Source: Palaemon carinicauda (Eukaryota > Arthropoda > Malacostraca > Decapoda > Palaemonidae). Taken from it: a stretch of DNA of 64,000 bases. Positions 1 through 13,860 of the stretch are shown one piece after another (position 1 is the stretch's first letter; every line of letters starts with the position of its first letter). Location of the stretch: contig NC_090729.1 of NCBI RefSeq assembly GCF_036898095.1, positions 71,493,797 through 71,557,796 on the forward strand. The letters are read 5' to 3'. The notes under the pieces are model-generated. The model saw nothing but the letters and a program-made list of their open reading frames with translations. It was not told where the DNA came from and did no database searches. A program made the position numbers and the translations under genes.

Positions 1-71
1 CCATGGTCGTCCCTATATTTTGTCAAGATTCTTTACATATAGTACTTCATAGGTATTGCTTGGTGCCCCTA

Positions 72-73
<2 letters not shown>

Positions 74-136
<63 letters not shown>

Positions 137-170
137 GTAGATTTTCCCCCATGGTCGTCCCTATATTTTG

Positions 171-264
<94 letters not shown>
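74..264. repeat. Two (GA)n microsatellite tracts
   Basis: Two near-pure GA runs (about 74-133 and 173-264) are separated by about 40 bp. The segment between them (starting near 150) repeats the first 20 bases of the window (CCATGGTCGTCCCTATATTT), so the pair looks like a tandem duplication of one flank plus microsatellite unit. No gene is visible from 265 to 880. Confidence 0.95.
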
Positions 265-269
<5 letters not shown>

Positions 270-879
270 GTAAATTGTATGTTATGATCTTCATCTATTT
301 AGCCAATATTCTTTACATACTGTGCAGTACTTCCTAGATATTATCATATAGATACAGTATGTCAATCTGTAATTAGCTTAGTTTTCGTGCTGGTACGTAA
401 ATTCTTTAGTAAATTGTTTACTTTTCATTACTGCTATTATTCGTTAACGCCTTTCCTTTTATGACCGCCAAGTCCTGGCTATTTCTGTCTGGAATTTTTT
501 TGTACACCTCGAGTACATTGTTGCCTGTGTGTCTTTCTTTCTCTCTTTCTCTAATGTGGTGTTAAGGAAATTTTTACGACTTGTTTGGCACGTAACCTGG
601 TCATTAGGAATTATAAACTCAGGAGATTAGTTGTAAATTCTTTTCATGAAAGAAAATGTTCCTGACGCCGAGGTTTGGGTAAAATCATTTTTGTAAACTA
701 TACGTGATGTCTGGGTAGTAGTTTCAAGTCGTAGTTTAGGAATGTTGATTCTATTTTGCTATTTACAGCTGTTTGGACTTCCTATATTTTGTAAACAGTG
801 TTTTAATAATATTTCATCTTATTATTTTTCGATTAGCCACGCGCATTCGAGAACTCGCGCGCGCACACAGACAAACACG

Positions 880-1432
<553 letters not shown>

Positions 1433-1512
<80 letters not shown>

Positions 1513-1522
1513 ATATATATAT
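1433..1522. repeat. (TA)n microsatellite
   Basis: TA run with a few TATG units at its right end. It follows the conserved right end of FB1, as in the second copy, which suggests that the microsatellite is seeded by the element. Confidence 0.95.
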
Positions 1523-1639
1523 TAAACTATATTCTTAATCTTGGAAATGAGAGTAAATAATTGCTGCTTATTAACTATTCTACTTAATAATTATCATTGT
1601 TATGAAAGTGCACTAATCAGTACTTACCATCGATCCACT

Positions 1640-1880
1640 CGTTTTGGTAGTCTATTGGAAACATCCTTGCCTGGCAATCTGTCGGACGGGAGTTTGAGCC
1701 ATGATCAAGCTCGATAGTTTCTAGTAGTGTCTGCAACCTCACCATCTTTGTGAGCTAAGGATGACGGGTTTGGAGGAGCCTCTAGGTCTACCTTTTGAGT
1801 CATAAGCAGCCATTTCCTGTCCCTCCTTTATCCTAACTTGGGTAGGTTAACCTTGCTTCTGACATTCAAGGACGACCTTT
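1640..1880 (+). mobile_element. tRNA-derived SINE candidate
   Basis: The segment opens with a tRNA-like head: an A-box-like TTGGTAGTCTATTGG and, about 50 bp later, a degenerate B box (GAGTTTGAGCC). A tRNA-unrelated body follows (starting near AGTTTCTAGTAGTGTCTGC). From memory this body resembles a SINE common in decapod genomes, which could not be checked here. There is no coding potential. The boundaries are estimates. Confidence 0.6.
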
Positions 1881-2467
1881 AAACCTAGAAGAACCGATTC
1901 ATCGGTGTGATGTATTTACTTTAGCTATCTGAGTCAGTGTTCGATCTTCAGCGATGACGATCCCTTAGTGTCGACCGCTGACGTTCTCGTAACGGCTCTG
2001 TTTTTACCAAGTCCCGGATGTGGTTTTTTTTTCTTCGCCAACTTTTGATATCATTCCCCACTAAATTAGGTTCGCGCGCAGATTTCGACAACGTTGCAGT
2101 TACTTTTTGATTTATGTTTCCGCGTGTTCCATCTGGGTTTTGATCAGCATTCCTCGTATATTTCGTAGTTTACCTCGACATGAGCGTGGAAGAACTGGGG
2201 AAAAGCTGGAGCTTGTTTATTCAGAGATAATATGAGACATCTAAAGGCCTTATAGTATAGGAACTGCATGAAGTGAGCATTTCTAAAGACCTTTTTGTAT
2301 GGTTAGAAGTTTCCCAAATCCAATTCTGATAGGAAATCATGGACGTGCAAAGATTGTTATTTCTTGATGCTTAAAATCTCCACGCAATGTTAATCGGGTT
2401 TTATGGGTTAAAATGATTGATGGATTGATGTTAACTGACAATGTAATATGAGCTGTAGTAATCAGAA
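1881..2467. other. No gene recognised
   Basis: Unique-looking, AT-rich sequence upstream of the PDZ gene exons. I see no exon, RNA gene or repeat that I can support. It probably lies in a large intron or intergenic DNA. Confidence 0.5.

Positions 2468-2544
<77 letters not shown>
2468..2544. repeat. (GA)n microsatellite
   Basis: GA tract interrupted once by GGA near 2498. It is followed by G- and C-rich low-complexity sequence (2580-2760, including a C run near 2747-2758). The rest up to 3332 holds nothing recognisable. Confidence 0.95.
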
Positions 2545-2547
<3 letters not shown>

Positions 2548-3328
2548 ATTCTTTGCACCTGGGCCCCGTAAGTAAGTGTAAGAGGAGGAGGTGGGTGGTG
2601 GTGGTATTTCAAGGAGGGCACTACCCTTCGAAGGGTACCTGTGCCCTGGGAGTTGGGGGTTAGGGGCAGGGATGTTTAGAGGGGGGTAGGGTGCAAGAGG
2701 TCACCACCCTCACCTCTCTTCAGCCTCCTCAGGGCTTCCCTTCCTCCCCCCCCCCCCCTTCCCTCGTCCTAGTCTACCACAAAACCGGATCGCGTTTCTG
2801 TTTCAAATTTGTTTTTTTCTTTGTGGGATCGGGATTCTTAAGGAGGTTCAGGATCCTTCAGACTGGGTCCTAGAAATATTTTTTAGGGGTGCACTTTATT
2901 TAGATAGTCAAATTTTCATAGATGATTAAATATGCAGTTTCATTTGGATAGTGAAAACATTTTTTTTTTAGCTGATAGGGAAGATGGGTGAAAGAAGAAT
3001 AAGGGCAGTTAGATAACTAACAATGGTAGGAATAGTTTAGAACGTTAACTTATATTTTAAGAATGTGCAAAGTTAAGTCGTTGCGATATTTTTCGAATGA
3101 TTGAAATTGACGGAATAGAGATTAATATAATAAGAATATCTGAAATTAGTTATTTTAGAAATTGACGACATTCCTTATCAAAATATTATGGACCTTATAC
3201 CACATCGCTATAGGGAATTCGGAATGTACTGAAGTTGTGGCTTTATCTGATAAGGGAATCTTTAATTCAGTATCTCATAACGTGTCTTGGATCATTCCAC
3301 CTGCCCAAGACATCTTTAGAAACAGATT

Positions 3329-3332
<4 letters not shown>

Positions 3333-3411
<79 letters not shown>
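3333..3411. repeat. (TC)n microsatellite
   Basis: About 79 bp of CT repeats preceded by a C run. From 3412 to 4019 I see no gene, only a C run near 3487-3505. Confidence 0.95.
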
Positions 3412-3415
<4 letters not shown>

Positions 3416-4017
3416 TCATGTATAGCTGGAAGGATCGACCTTGGCGAAGGTCGTGTCGGGGAGGGTGATGATAACCCCTCCCTCCCACTGCTCCCCCCCC
3501 CCCCATTCACTCTAACCCAATGTTGCTTTCTTCAATAGACGAAGGAAGAAAACTCGGTGCTGACGTAGATGGATGCTGCTGCCATCTTGTTTTTATTATT
3601 TGCTGTTATTGTTGTTAATGCTTTTCATTATCACATGCTCCCATCGTTCAAAAAATATTTAAAGAAACATAACTTTCTTTGTTCTAATTTAACCGTGTCA
3701 CATTTAGATTTATTTAAAGTCCAAAAGTTTTTGTTATTTTGTATTGTATTTTCAAGCAATGCAGAATAGATAAAAAGGAAATTTACATTAAAAAAAATAT
3801 AATGCATAAAATGCGAATTATAAGGACATTGATGGAAAATTTTACAAAATTAAAAGATTCTCTGTGCGACTGAAGATGAAAAACTAAATTCATTGATGTG
3901 ATGGGGATGTTCCCTTCGAAAGAAAACCCCTGCTATTTACGGATTTTGTAAATTCATTTGATCAATAGCAAAAGAAAGAAATATTACCTCTGACATTTCA
4001 ATTCTTTGCAACAGTAA

Positions 4018-4019
<2 letters not shown>

Positions 4020-4092
<73 letters not shown>

Positions 4093-4093
4093 A
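4020..4093. repeat. (TC)n microsatellite
   Basis: CT repeat with a single CC interruption near 4065. The following 390 bp contain only an A run (about 4362-4384) and no gene. Confidence 0.95.
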
Positions 4094-4483
4094 GACAAAC
4101 ATAATTCAACGGAGACAATATTTGCAATATAATTTGTTTGTGATTTCCACGGTACACCAACAGACCAATTCTCTGAGCCGTTTCAAGAGTACAGTTAGGT
4201 CTGATTGAGGGAAAGGTTTATGATTGTTATAACGGAGTATTAATTATTACAAAAACCACAGAACGCCCTCATCGGTTCCATAAAATATAATTCTATAATA
4301 AAAGAAACAAAAAAGATATTGCATTTTCCCAACAAATGCATTTGACCCGAAGCGTTTTGTAAAAAAAAAAAAAAAAAAAAAAAAATCAACCATCACAAGA
4401 GATGATCATAGCAATACAGTGTGTATTGCTGCTGTTTTGTGTGAGCTAAGGGCTATTTTGTTTCTGAATGACATAAGGATGAC

Positions 4484-4484
<1 letters not shown>

Positions 4485-4553
<69 letters not shown>
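4485..4553. repeat. (AG)n microsatellite
   Basis: AG repeat with one GGA interruption. It lies just before the 20-bp minisatellite. Confidence 0.95.
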
Positions 4554-4639
4554 TAAAAGGTGACAAAAATCGAGGGCTAAAACAGTTTTAATGAGGAAGA
4601 TCATTTCTTAGAATTCCTACCCTTCTATACTCATTCCAT

Positions 4640-6290
4640 CCTTACTCAATACCCAGGACCCCATCCAATACACTGGGGCCCTACCCAATACCTTGGAACC
4701 TTATCCAATACCCTGGGACCTTACCATATACCATGGGACCCTTTCCAATACCCTAGGACCCTACCCAGTACCTTGGGACCCTATCCAATACCCTGGGACC
4801 TTACCATATACCATGGGACCCTTTCCAATACCCTAGGACCCTACCCAGTACCATGGGACCCTATCCAATACCCTGGGACCTTACCATATACCATGGGACC
4901 CTTTCCAATACCCTAGGACCCTACCCAGTACCTTGGGACCCTATCCAATACCCTGGGACCTTACCATATACCATGGGACCCTTTCCAATACCCTAGGACC
5001 CTACCCAGTACCTTGGGATCCTATCCAATACCCTGGGACCTTACCATATACCATGGGACCCTTTCCAATACTCTAGGACCCTACCCAGTACCTTGGGACC
5101 CTATCTAATACCCTGGGACCTTACCATATACCATGGGACCCTTTCCAATACCCTGGGACCCTACCCAGTACCTTGGGACCCTATCCAATACCCTGGGACC
5201 TTACCAAATACAGTGGGACCCTATCCAATACACTAGAATACTACCCAGTACCCTTGGACCCTACCCAATACCAGGTAGCCCTTACTTAAGACCCTGGGAT
5301 TCTACCCAGTACCCTGACCCCTTACCCAGTACCCTGACACCTTACCCAGTACCCTGAGACTCTACCCAATAATCTGGGACCATACCCAATATTCTGGGAC
5401 CCACCCAGTACCTTGGGACCCTAATCAATACCCTTGTACCTTACCATATATCGTGGGACCCTACCCAATACACTGGAATCCTACCCAGTACCCTGGGACC
5501 CTACCCAATACCAAGTAGCCCTTACTTAAGACCCTGGGATCCTACCCAGTACCCTGACACCCTGCCCAGTACCCTGAGACCCTACCCAGTACCCTGAGAC
5601 CCTACCCAATAATCTGGGACCATACCCAATATTCTGGGACCCACCCAGTACCTTGGGACCCTATTCAATACCCTTGTACCTTACCATATATCGTGGGACC
5701 CTACCCAATACACTGGAATCCTACCCAGTACCCTGAGACCCTACCCAATACCAGGTAGCCCTTACTTAAGACCCTGGGATCCTACCCAGTACCCTGGGAC
5801 CCTATCCAATACCAGGTAACCCTTACCTAAGACCCCGAGTCCCTACCAAGTACCCTGAGACCCTACCGAGTACCCTGAGACCCTATCTAATATTCTGGGA
5901 CCCTACCTAATATTCTGGGACCCTACCCAGTGTTCTGGGACCCTACCCAGTACCCTGGGACCCTACCCAATATCCTAAGACACTAACCAATACCTTGGCG
6001 CCCTAACCAATACCCTGGGACCCTAACTATTACCCTGAGACCCTAACTAATACCCTGGGACCCTAACTAATACCCTGGAACCCTACCCAGTACCCTGAGA
6101 CCCTACTCAGTACTCTGAAACCCTACTTCGTACCCTTTAGACCCTAACTAATACCCTGGGACCCTAACTAATACACTGGGACCCTACCCAGTACCCTGAG
6201 ACCCTACTCAGTACCCTGAGACCCTACCCAGTACCCTGAGACCCTACCCAGTACCCTGGGACCCTACTAAGTTCCCGGGTTCTCTATCCA
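4640..6290. repeat. 20-bp minisatellite with higher-order units
   Basis: About 80 copies of a 20-bp unit close to CCCTGGGACCCTACCCAATA. From 4711 to 5190 four variant units form an 80-bp higher-order repeat present six times in register (starts at 4711, 4791, 4871, 4951, 5031, 5111). From about 5231 a second organisation repeats every 240 bp (CACTGGAATC-type units at 5231, 5471, 5711), and the 3' part becomes irregular. The open frame at 5133-5357 is a by-product of the repeat. Confidence 0.95.
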
Positions 6291-7447
6291 TGTCCAAGGA
6301 ACTCCCCTCTCCCCATCTGGGTGATAATTCCTTTTCCCTCGGAGGGCCAAATGGCCTTTGACAGTCGTCAGAAGGTAATCGGTCAACCTGCCACGTCACT
6401 TTCTATATTAAAGTCAATGACATTATTTTATTTGTTTCTGCGGAGGGTGAAGGGTAGGAGGATTACCCCCACCCTTCCCCCGCGCCTCCTTTCCACTATG
6501 AAGATTGACTAACAATGCGAAGAGATCTATTGTGTTTAATCATTTAATGCTCTTTTTTCGTCCTTCGTTCCCATGAGGCTTTGGCATCGTTCTCGCCGTC
6601 TGTTTTGTGTTTCTCAATTGCATTGACAAACACACGACCGCCGCCATTTGCCTCCTTATATCTGTATTACATATGACGATCTTTTATTATTGTAACAAAT
6701 TGTTATATAATATTTTTATAACCTAATTATGTGGGGCAACTTTGTAAGACATGATAGATTAATAAAGAACATAATTAAAGGTAACTAAGATGAAATAAGA
6801 AAATTTTTTCAAATACTCCAGTGGTTTTTTATCGAATCTCTTCCTTTATGGTAGTAAATTTTAAACGTCATTATTATTTTTCCTTCCATTTTGTGTACAG
6901 AATCAAAAACTTGTTACCATGGTGTGGTACTGCTGTATGGAATCGTCTGTACAATATGTCATTGTATAATGTACATCGGAAGTGTCCAAGGTCAGAATAG
7001 GATTTTACTGTGTTCTCCCGGCTTTCTTTTTTAGGTTGATGGGACTGTTACTGGTGTCAGTTGCCTAGTGCTATTTCATATTTTTGTGAGGAAAACAGAA
7101 TAATAGCATTATGACATAAGCATTTATAATTTCATCTTACATATTTGCACATATGTTTACATTTTGTCCGGGCTATATTTATTGATCAGGATTGTGTGAT
7201 GCCTATGCATTGTAAGAGACGGAATAATTACTTTTTAATAGATAACCTTATTTTATCTTTATTGGAAGTTAAATATGCTGGTTTAATTGCAATCCTTGTT
7301 GGATTTACCAGCACGGTTAGGTATTTACTAAAACGATCTGCCACATATTGAAAGCTCCAGTATTATTGATAGGATTTTGTGATGTACAAATAGTACCTCA
7401 TTGCTTGCTATTTTTTATATTTTTTTTTTCTCTCAATTTCCCTGCAG
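6291..7447. other. Non-coding, presumed PDZ-gene intron
   Basis: AT-rich sequence ending in a polypyrimidine tract and CAG acceptor at 7445-7447. No exon is recognisable, so the preceding exon of the PDZ gene probably lies outside the window. Confidence 0.5.
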
Positions 7448-7609
7448 GAGTTGGCACAGCTGATTGAGGAAGCTAATCAATCTCTGGAGGAGTCCGGGAC
7501 GCCCTCCCACGAGATCCTCGTGGTTGTCCTTCACAGGGAAATAGTTGGGCACGGGTCCATAGGTATCACTCTAGCCGGAGGAGCGGATTACGAAGCCAAG
7601 GAAATCACG
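7448..7609 (+). CDS. PDZ gene exon a (first strands of PDZ-A)
   Basis: 162 bp, phase 0 at both ends, acceptor CCCTGCAG and donor GTTAGT. It encodes an acidic lead-in ([16 protein letters not shown]) and the first beta strands of PDZ-A up to KEITV. A TTC/TTA microsatellite begins 12 bp after its end. Confidence 0.85.
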
Positions 7610-7692
7610 GTTAGTACCTAATTATTCTTCTTCTTCTTCTTCTTCTTCTTCTTCTTCTTCTTCTTCTTCTTCTTCTTCTTCTTCTTCTTCTT

Positions 7693-7762
<70 letters not shown>

Positions 7763-8909
7763 GTTAAGCTACAACCCTAGTTGGAAAAGTAATATGCTAT
7801 AAGCCCAAGGGATCCAACAGGGAAAGATGCGCAGTGAGGAGAGAAAATAAAAAAATAAACAAACTACAAGAGAAGTTGAGAAAGAAGAAATTAACTTTGG
7901 GGATTGGTGCCTTCAGTACACCTTACGAATTGTGTTATAGTCATTGCTAGAGGGTCTTAACAAATAGATGTACTCACTTTTTAGCCTTCTATTCTACTTT
8001 TATTCCCGCCAGTGCTGAATGACCCTTCATGGCCCTAGTGCCTAGCCATGTGACCCAAGTTTATATACCCAACCCCGTGTTTTTAGGGTTGAAATATTCA
8101 TTCAAAAGTATTTAAATAACATTTTGTTTCATTCAGTACGTGTCAAGAGCCATCTGTATTAATTTTGATGTTTGTTTATATTGGTGACCGCTGTGGTAGC
8201 GACAGCAGCGATTCAGCATACGAAGCTTCCTTATGATGAATAATGGGAGAGGGTGGGCTGTGGCACCCTAGCAGTACCAACAAAACTAGGTTGAGTCCCT
8301 CGTCAAGCTGAGAGAAATGAAGAGAAGAAGAATCCCCTTTGTTCTTTTTTTTTTGGGGGGGGGGGAGTGTCATGGTAGATAGATAGATAGTTTATATTGA
8401 GACCACAATTAATGAAGATGCATAAACAACTTGGTCGTTTTTGGCAGTTTTCACGACTAAAGAGGTGTCCATGTGCAAGTCTTGTTGCTTACCATTTACT
8501 TCCAAAAATGCTGTTAATTACTATCGTACTTCAGATTATTAATCTCTTTTGCTTTTAAGTTTTATCCGAGAAAAAAAAAATCTAAAAAATAGTTCCTCGT
8601 TAAGACGAACAGTATGGTAATCGAAATATTTTCAGTTAAGCTTAATACTTGTAAAACAACTTGGGAAGGAATATTCAATATATTCTTCTACAATTGATGC
8701 CGAGACAAGATTTTCACTTGACTTTAAATTGCAAGCAAGTCATATGATAGATTTTTTTTAAATGTAGACAGCCAGCTCCTCAATAAACAGCCGTATTCAT
8801 TTAATCGGAAAAAAATGTATAGTGTTTTCAAAGGTTCGTTCTCTCTAACTGACAGATAGACGGGAGAAAGTCTCCCCTAAATTCACAGGAAATTATCAAA
8901 AGTAATAGT

Positions 8910-8966
<57 letters not shown>

Positions 8967-11900
8967 GAGAGAGCACGCGTTTAATTGCTTGGCAGCAGTA
9001 GCGATGGCATTGAAGTTAAGAAGTTAGATCCCGTCTTCCATTTCTGATAGGGAGATGCAAATTTACAGGAAAACGAAGTCCAACGTCGTGAAAATGATTA
9101 AGTGTCTTTTAAAATATAAAGTTAATAAAAGTGCTTTTTATTAAAGAATGCATTGTGAGTGGTGATTGCATATTTTTTACACCGATCTATTGTTTGGTAC
9201 TTTGAAAATGAAATGCAGTGGAAGTTGTAGATTAAATAATTATTTATTTTAGAAAATATCCAAAACGTTAACACTGATAATTCCATAAATCACACAATCC
9301 TCACGAATAAAACTTGGATGCAAATACCATACGAGCCATTGCTAGCATAATTAAATAATCCACGCAATGGAGGATTGTAGAGCTTACATGCATCGTTATT
9401 TACAACAAATATTTCTCCCAAGTTTCCGAATTTTTAAAAGTACATTTTTCTAAATAATTTTTCTAAACAATTTTGACTTTCAATCCATCATCATCATCAT
9501 TTCCTCCTACGCCTATTGACTCTGTTAGATTTCGCCAGTCGTCTCTATATTGAGTTTTTAATTCAATACTTCTCCACTCATCATCTCCCACGTTTCATAG
9601 TTCTCAACCATGTAGTCCTGGGTCTTCCAACTCTTCTAGAACCTTGTGGAGCCCAGTTAAATGTTTGGTGAACTAATCTCTCTTGAGAAGTACGAAGAGC
9701 ATGCCCAAACCATCTCCATCTACCTCTCACCATGATCTCATTAACACACGGCACTCGAGTAATATCTCTTATAGTTTCATTTCTAATTCTGTCTTGCCAT
9801 TTAGCTCCCAATATTCTTCTGAGGACTCATGTCCGTACAGTAACACAGCTCTCACTAAGCTGACATATACCCTGATTTTTATATGTAATTTCAGGCGATT
9901 TGATTTCCAAATTTTACCCAACCTAGCCATTGTCTGATTTGCTTTTTTCAATCTTTCACTAAACTCCAATTTTAATGACCCTGCATTTGAGATCATAGTT
10001 CCTAAATACTTAAATGATTCTACCTCATTATTCCTTTCTCCTTCCAATTATATTTCATCTTCCATTGCATATTCCGGTCTTATCATCTCTTGTTTGTCTC
10101 CTGATCCCAAGTGTGATATTTCATGCATTCTGGTAAGCAAGCATTGCAAATCCTGTGGGTTTCTGCTAATAAGGACAGCATCATCAGCATACTTTCAATT
10201 ACCAATGTTAATTGTGTAGAGAAATTTTCATCCATCTTGATGATACTTTTGAGGAAGGCAAAATAAAACCCTTTAAAATTTTCCTAATTGTTATGTTGAT
10301 CTTTTATTAAATACATGAATGCTTGTTGTTATACAATTGCCTATGTATGGAATGATATCTTTTAGATAAAATAGTGACATATAAAATGACTTGTTAGTTT
10401 TATGAACAATATTTAAAATCGACTGATAAACAGTCCCATTAACTGACGACAGCAGGAAGAAATCTCGGTCATCCTTTTGGTCTCCTTGTTGTTTGCTATG
10501 AAAGTTGACTTCGCTCCATTCACAGATATAAGAAGGTCCATCTGACCAGTGTTCTTGTGAAAGTGGTGTGATCGAGTAAGCGAGTTTGGGGGGCGGGGGC
10601 TAAGGGGACAGGTTATAATAGTCGGTATCATTCAACAGCAGGTGGGCCTGGTTGTTGGCTGCTACGGCCTTACATGGTAAGGTCACTGTCGACCAAGGTC
10701 AGGCCTGGTGTACATTCTCCAGCCAGAGTGCCCAGCATTCAGTTCGACGTCTCTACAAATATGTACTCTTATCTCTGAAGATTGTCGTTTCTACTGCTTG
10801 GGGGGAAGTAAGATGACCTCATTGCGTGTGGCCAAACGATAATTCAGGCTGCTTTTACCGTCGGAAATCTTTCATTAAAGGCTGAGATTTTATGTATCGT
10901 AGCGTACTTTCCATTTCGACAGTGACAAAAATAGCTGATATACGAAAAAGTCCTTTGTTGAACAAACATTAATTCTATATACCAGTTTGAGATAGTTCAT
11001 GTTCATTGTTTCTTCTGATTGGAAATATAAAAATCCAATTATTGTATTGGGACACCTTGAATTATGCTGTCTTCTCAGTACCGACAAATACAGCATGTAA
11101 AAGTACTATAAACTTCTCTCTTTGCAAAAGAAATTAAATCAATGAAATAGAAAATTAGACTCTTTTATACATGGCTAGTACAGTGGTAACGTGTTCGCTT
11201 AGCATTCGCATGGCAGCAGATCGATCCCCGCCTGGGACCGTGAGTTAAGCTGTTTACTGGGGAGGCCACTGCTGTGGTTGGGCACCACAGTATAGGTGTG
11301 GGCTTGCCGGGCTGACGTTCTGGTGAGCATCTGTTCTGATGATACTGGACTTGAAACCAGAAACCTTTAACCTTTAATGGATTATCAATTCACAACAAAG
11401 CATTGTTTTGGATAAAGGTTTCAGTTTCAAGTACTTTGCTTCTATGCAAAAAAGCATATAAAGGTTTCACTTTTAAGTATTTTATTTACTTCTATGCAAA
11501 AACCATATAAAGGTTTCCGTTTGAAGTAGTTTACTTCTATGCAAAAAGCATGTAAAGGTTTCAGTTTTAAGTATTTTACTTCTATCCAAAAAGCATATAA
11601 AGGTTTCAGTTTTTCGTATTTTACGTATATACAAAAAACATTTTGATGTTTCAGAATTAAGTACTTTACTTTATATGAAAAAAAAAATATAAAGTTTCCA
11701 GTGTTAAGTATTTTACGTATGTGCAGCATGTAAAGGTTCCAGTGTTTTACTTATATGCAGCATGTAAAAGCTTCAGTCTTAAATATTTTACTTAAATGCA
11801 AAAAAGCATATAAAGGTTTCAGCAATAAGTATTTTAATAAGCAAAAACTAACTTTATTTCGTTAAAGCAACAAAAAATCAACGTAAAGTTGCAGGAATTA

Positions 11901-13816
11901 GCGACGTAGAGAAATTATTTTTAACCTCTTTCAAATTCTTCCTTCAGGTCCACAAGGTGATTCCTGGCAGTCTCGCCGATCGTGACGGAAGGATCCAACG
12001 TGGCGACAGAGTCCTATCAATCAACGGAAAGAATCTGAGGGGCGTCACGCATCGGGAAGCATTGAACATACTCAAGGTAAATGCAAGATTCAAGTAAGCT
12101 TCTTAACATAAATTCCTTAAAAGGATTAGATAACATTCGACGAAGGTTGGGGCCTTGCGGGCTTCTTGAATGTTTATTCTTTAGGAGTGTCATTCTTTGA
12201 AAGACTTATCGTAATGGAAAATGGTTTAGCAGATAATGGAAGAATGACAAAATACAAGTAAAATTGTTAACATTCCTTAAAAGGATTGAATAACATTCGA
12301 CAAAGATTGGTGCTTTGTGAACTTATCAATTGCTGATTGCCTTGGAATGCTTATAATAAAATTACTGTGAAATCCCTGCAGAGAGTAGGTTCCTCTGCAG
12401 TATAGGAACAGAAAAGCAGCCTTTAAAGCAATTAAGCAAAGTAAATGTCTTTTCTTAAGGACTGACACTGTTACAAGAAGTAAAGTACTGGAAATTGGGC
12501 AAAGCAAGTATTGAAAGAAAATTTCTTTTTTTAACATAGATTTTGATACTATATTGCTAAATACGTCATTAAACTTTCTCCATAGTTTTTTTTCTAGTTT
12601 GGTACTTAGTGAAATATGAAATTACCTTAAATTTATCAAATTTCGTCATATTTTCAACTTATCTAATTGAATTAATTTTGATTGCCGAAGGTGAAAGCCA
12701 CTATTTCAAAATAGTGAATAATTTATTAGGGATTTTAATTCAAAGTTAACATCTATATTTAGATATCAACCTGGAATGGATATCATCAGGTTTAGTATAT
12801 TTTTATGGTGAATCTAAATTTGTACATTCTAAAAAACAACTTTCAACAATAAAATTCTTTTTAATATATGGTAAAAAGCTATTATTTTTCTCTGTAAAGT
12901 ATAATTTTTCCAGCCGTCCTAAATTTGAAATAAATTCTAGTGAAATAATGTACAGTAATATATTTACTGATACTAACCCTTTCTAATATAAGTTTATTCT
13001 TGTGAGGTAGATGAGAAATGAAGTCGCATATGGATGGTTTAAGCTTTAATCAGATCTTACCAGTTGTTCTGACATTATTCTTTATCTTGCAGTCACCCCG
13101 TCCTGAAGTTGTACTCGTCCTCTCACGAAGTCGATCTGTAACTCCCCAGGAATCCAGTTTAACAGAAGATGGTAATTTCCATAGACCTCTTATCAATCAC
13201 GTTACATCCCCAAGACCACCCAAAATACTAGAGTCGCCCATGGATAGCAAGTCACTCTTTTCAGGTGAGTTGAAGAGCTTGCAATTGGTTGTACAATGCA
13301 AAGGTCATTATCAGTTCAAGCATGAATTGCATTATGCCGGTGCCTTGTAGAAAAGTCAAATTTAGATCTTATTAATGTGGTAGGGATGTTAACTTTGTTT
13401 TTTGTCAAGTTATTTAGAGGCTGGTGCCCCGTAGGTTTAGCAAAGGGTAAATTTCATATATCGTCAGTGGTGTTACCTTATTTTTGTCAAGTTCTGTAAA
13501 GTAGACAAGTTCTATTTTATATTTATCTTAGAGGTATTTATTTTGTTTCCGTTATTAAAAAGAACAATCTGTTATTTTTTTCAATGTGTTTTATTAGTAA
13601 ACAATCTCCATGGAATATCTAATGCAATATGAAATAGATTCTAACATCGCAATGAAATAATCAATAGGCAACAAATCCTAAGAATGTATCATTACTATTT
13701 ATCTCCTAAGTGTTTGTAAACTATCATCTAATACAAAGGGAGACAAGGGTGGACCCAAATATAAAACTCTTAATTACATTCACTGGAGAGGATGACAATG
13801 ATGAGGGTTTTTTTCA

Positions 13817-13860
<44 letters not shown>

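Noticed and set aside
5133..5357. 74-codon open frame rich in Pro and Tyr
   Set aside because: It is the 20-bp minisatellite read in one frame, with no homology or splice context.
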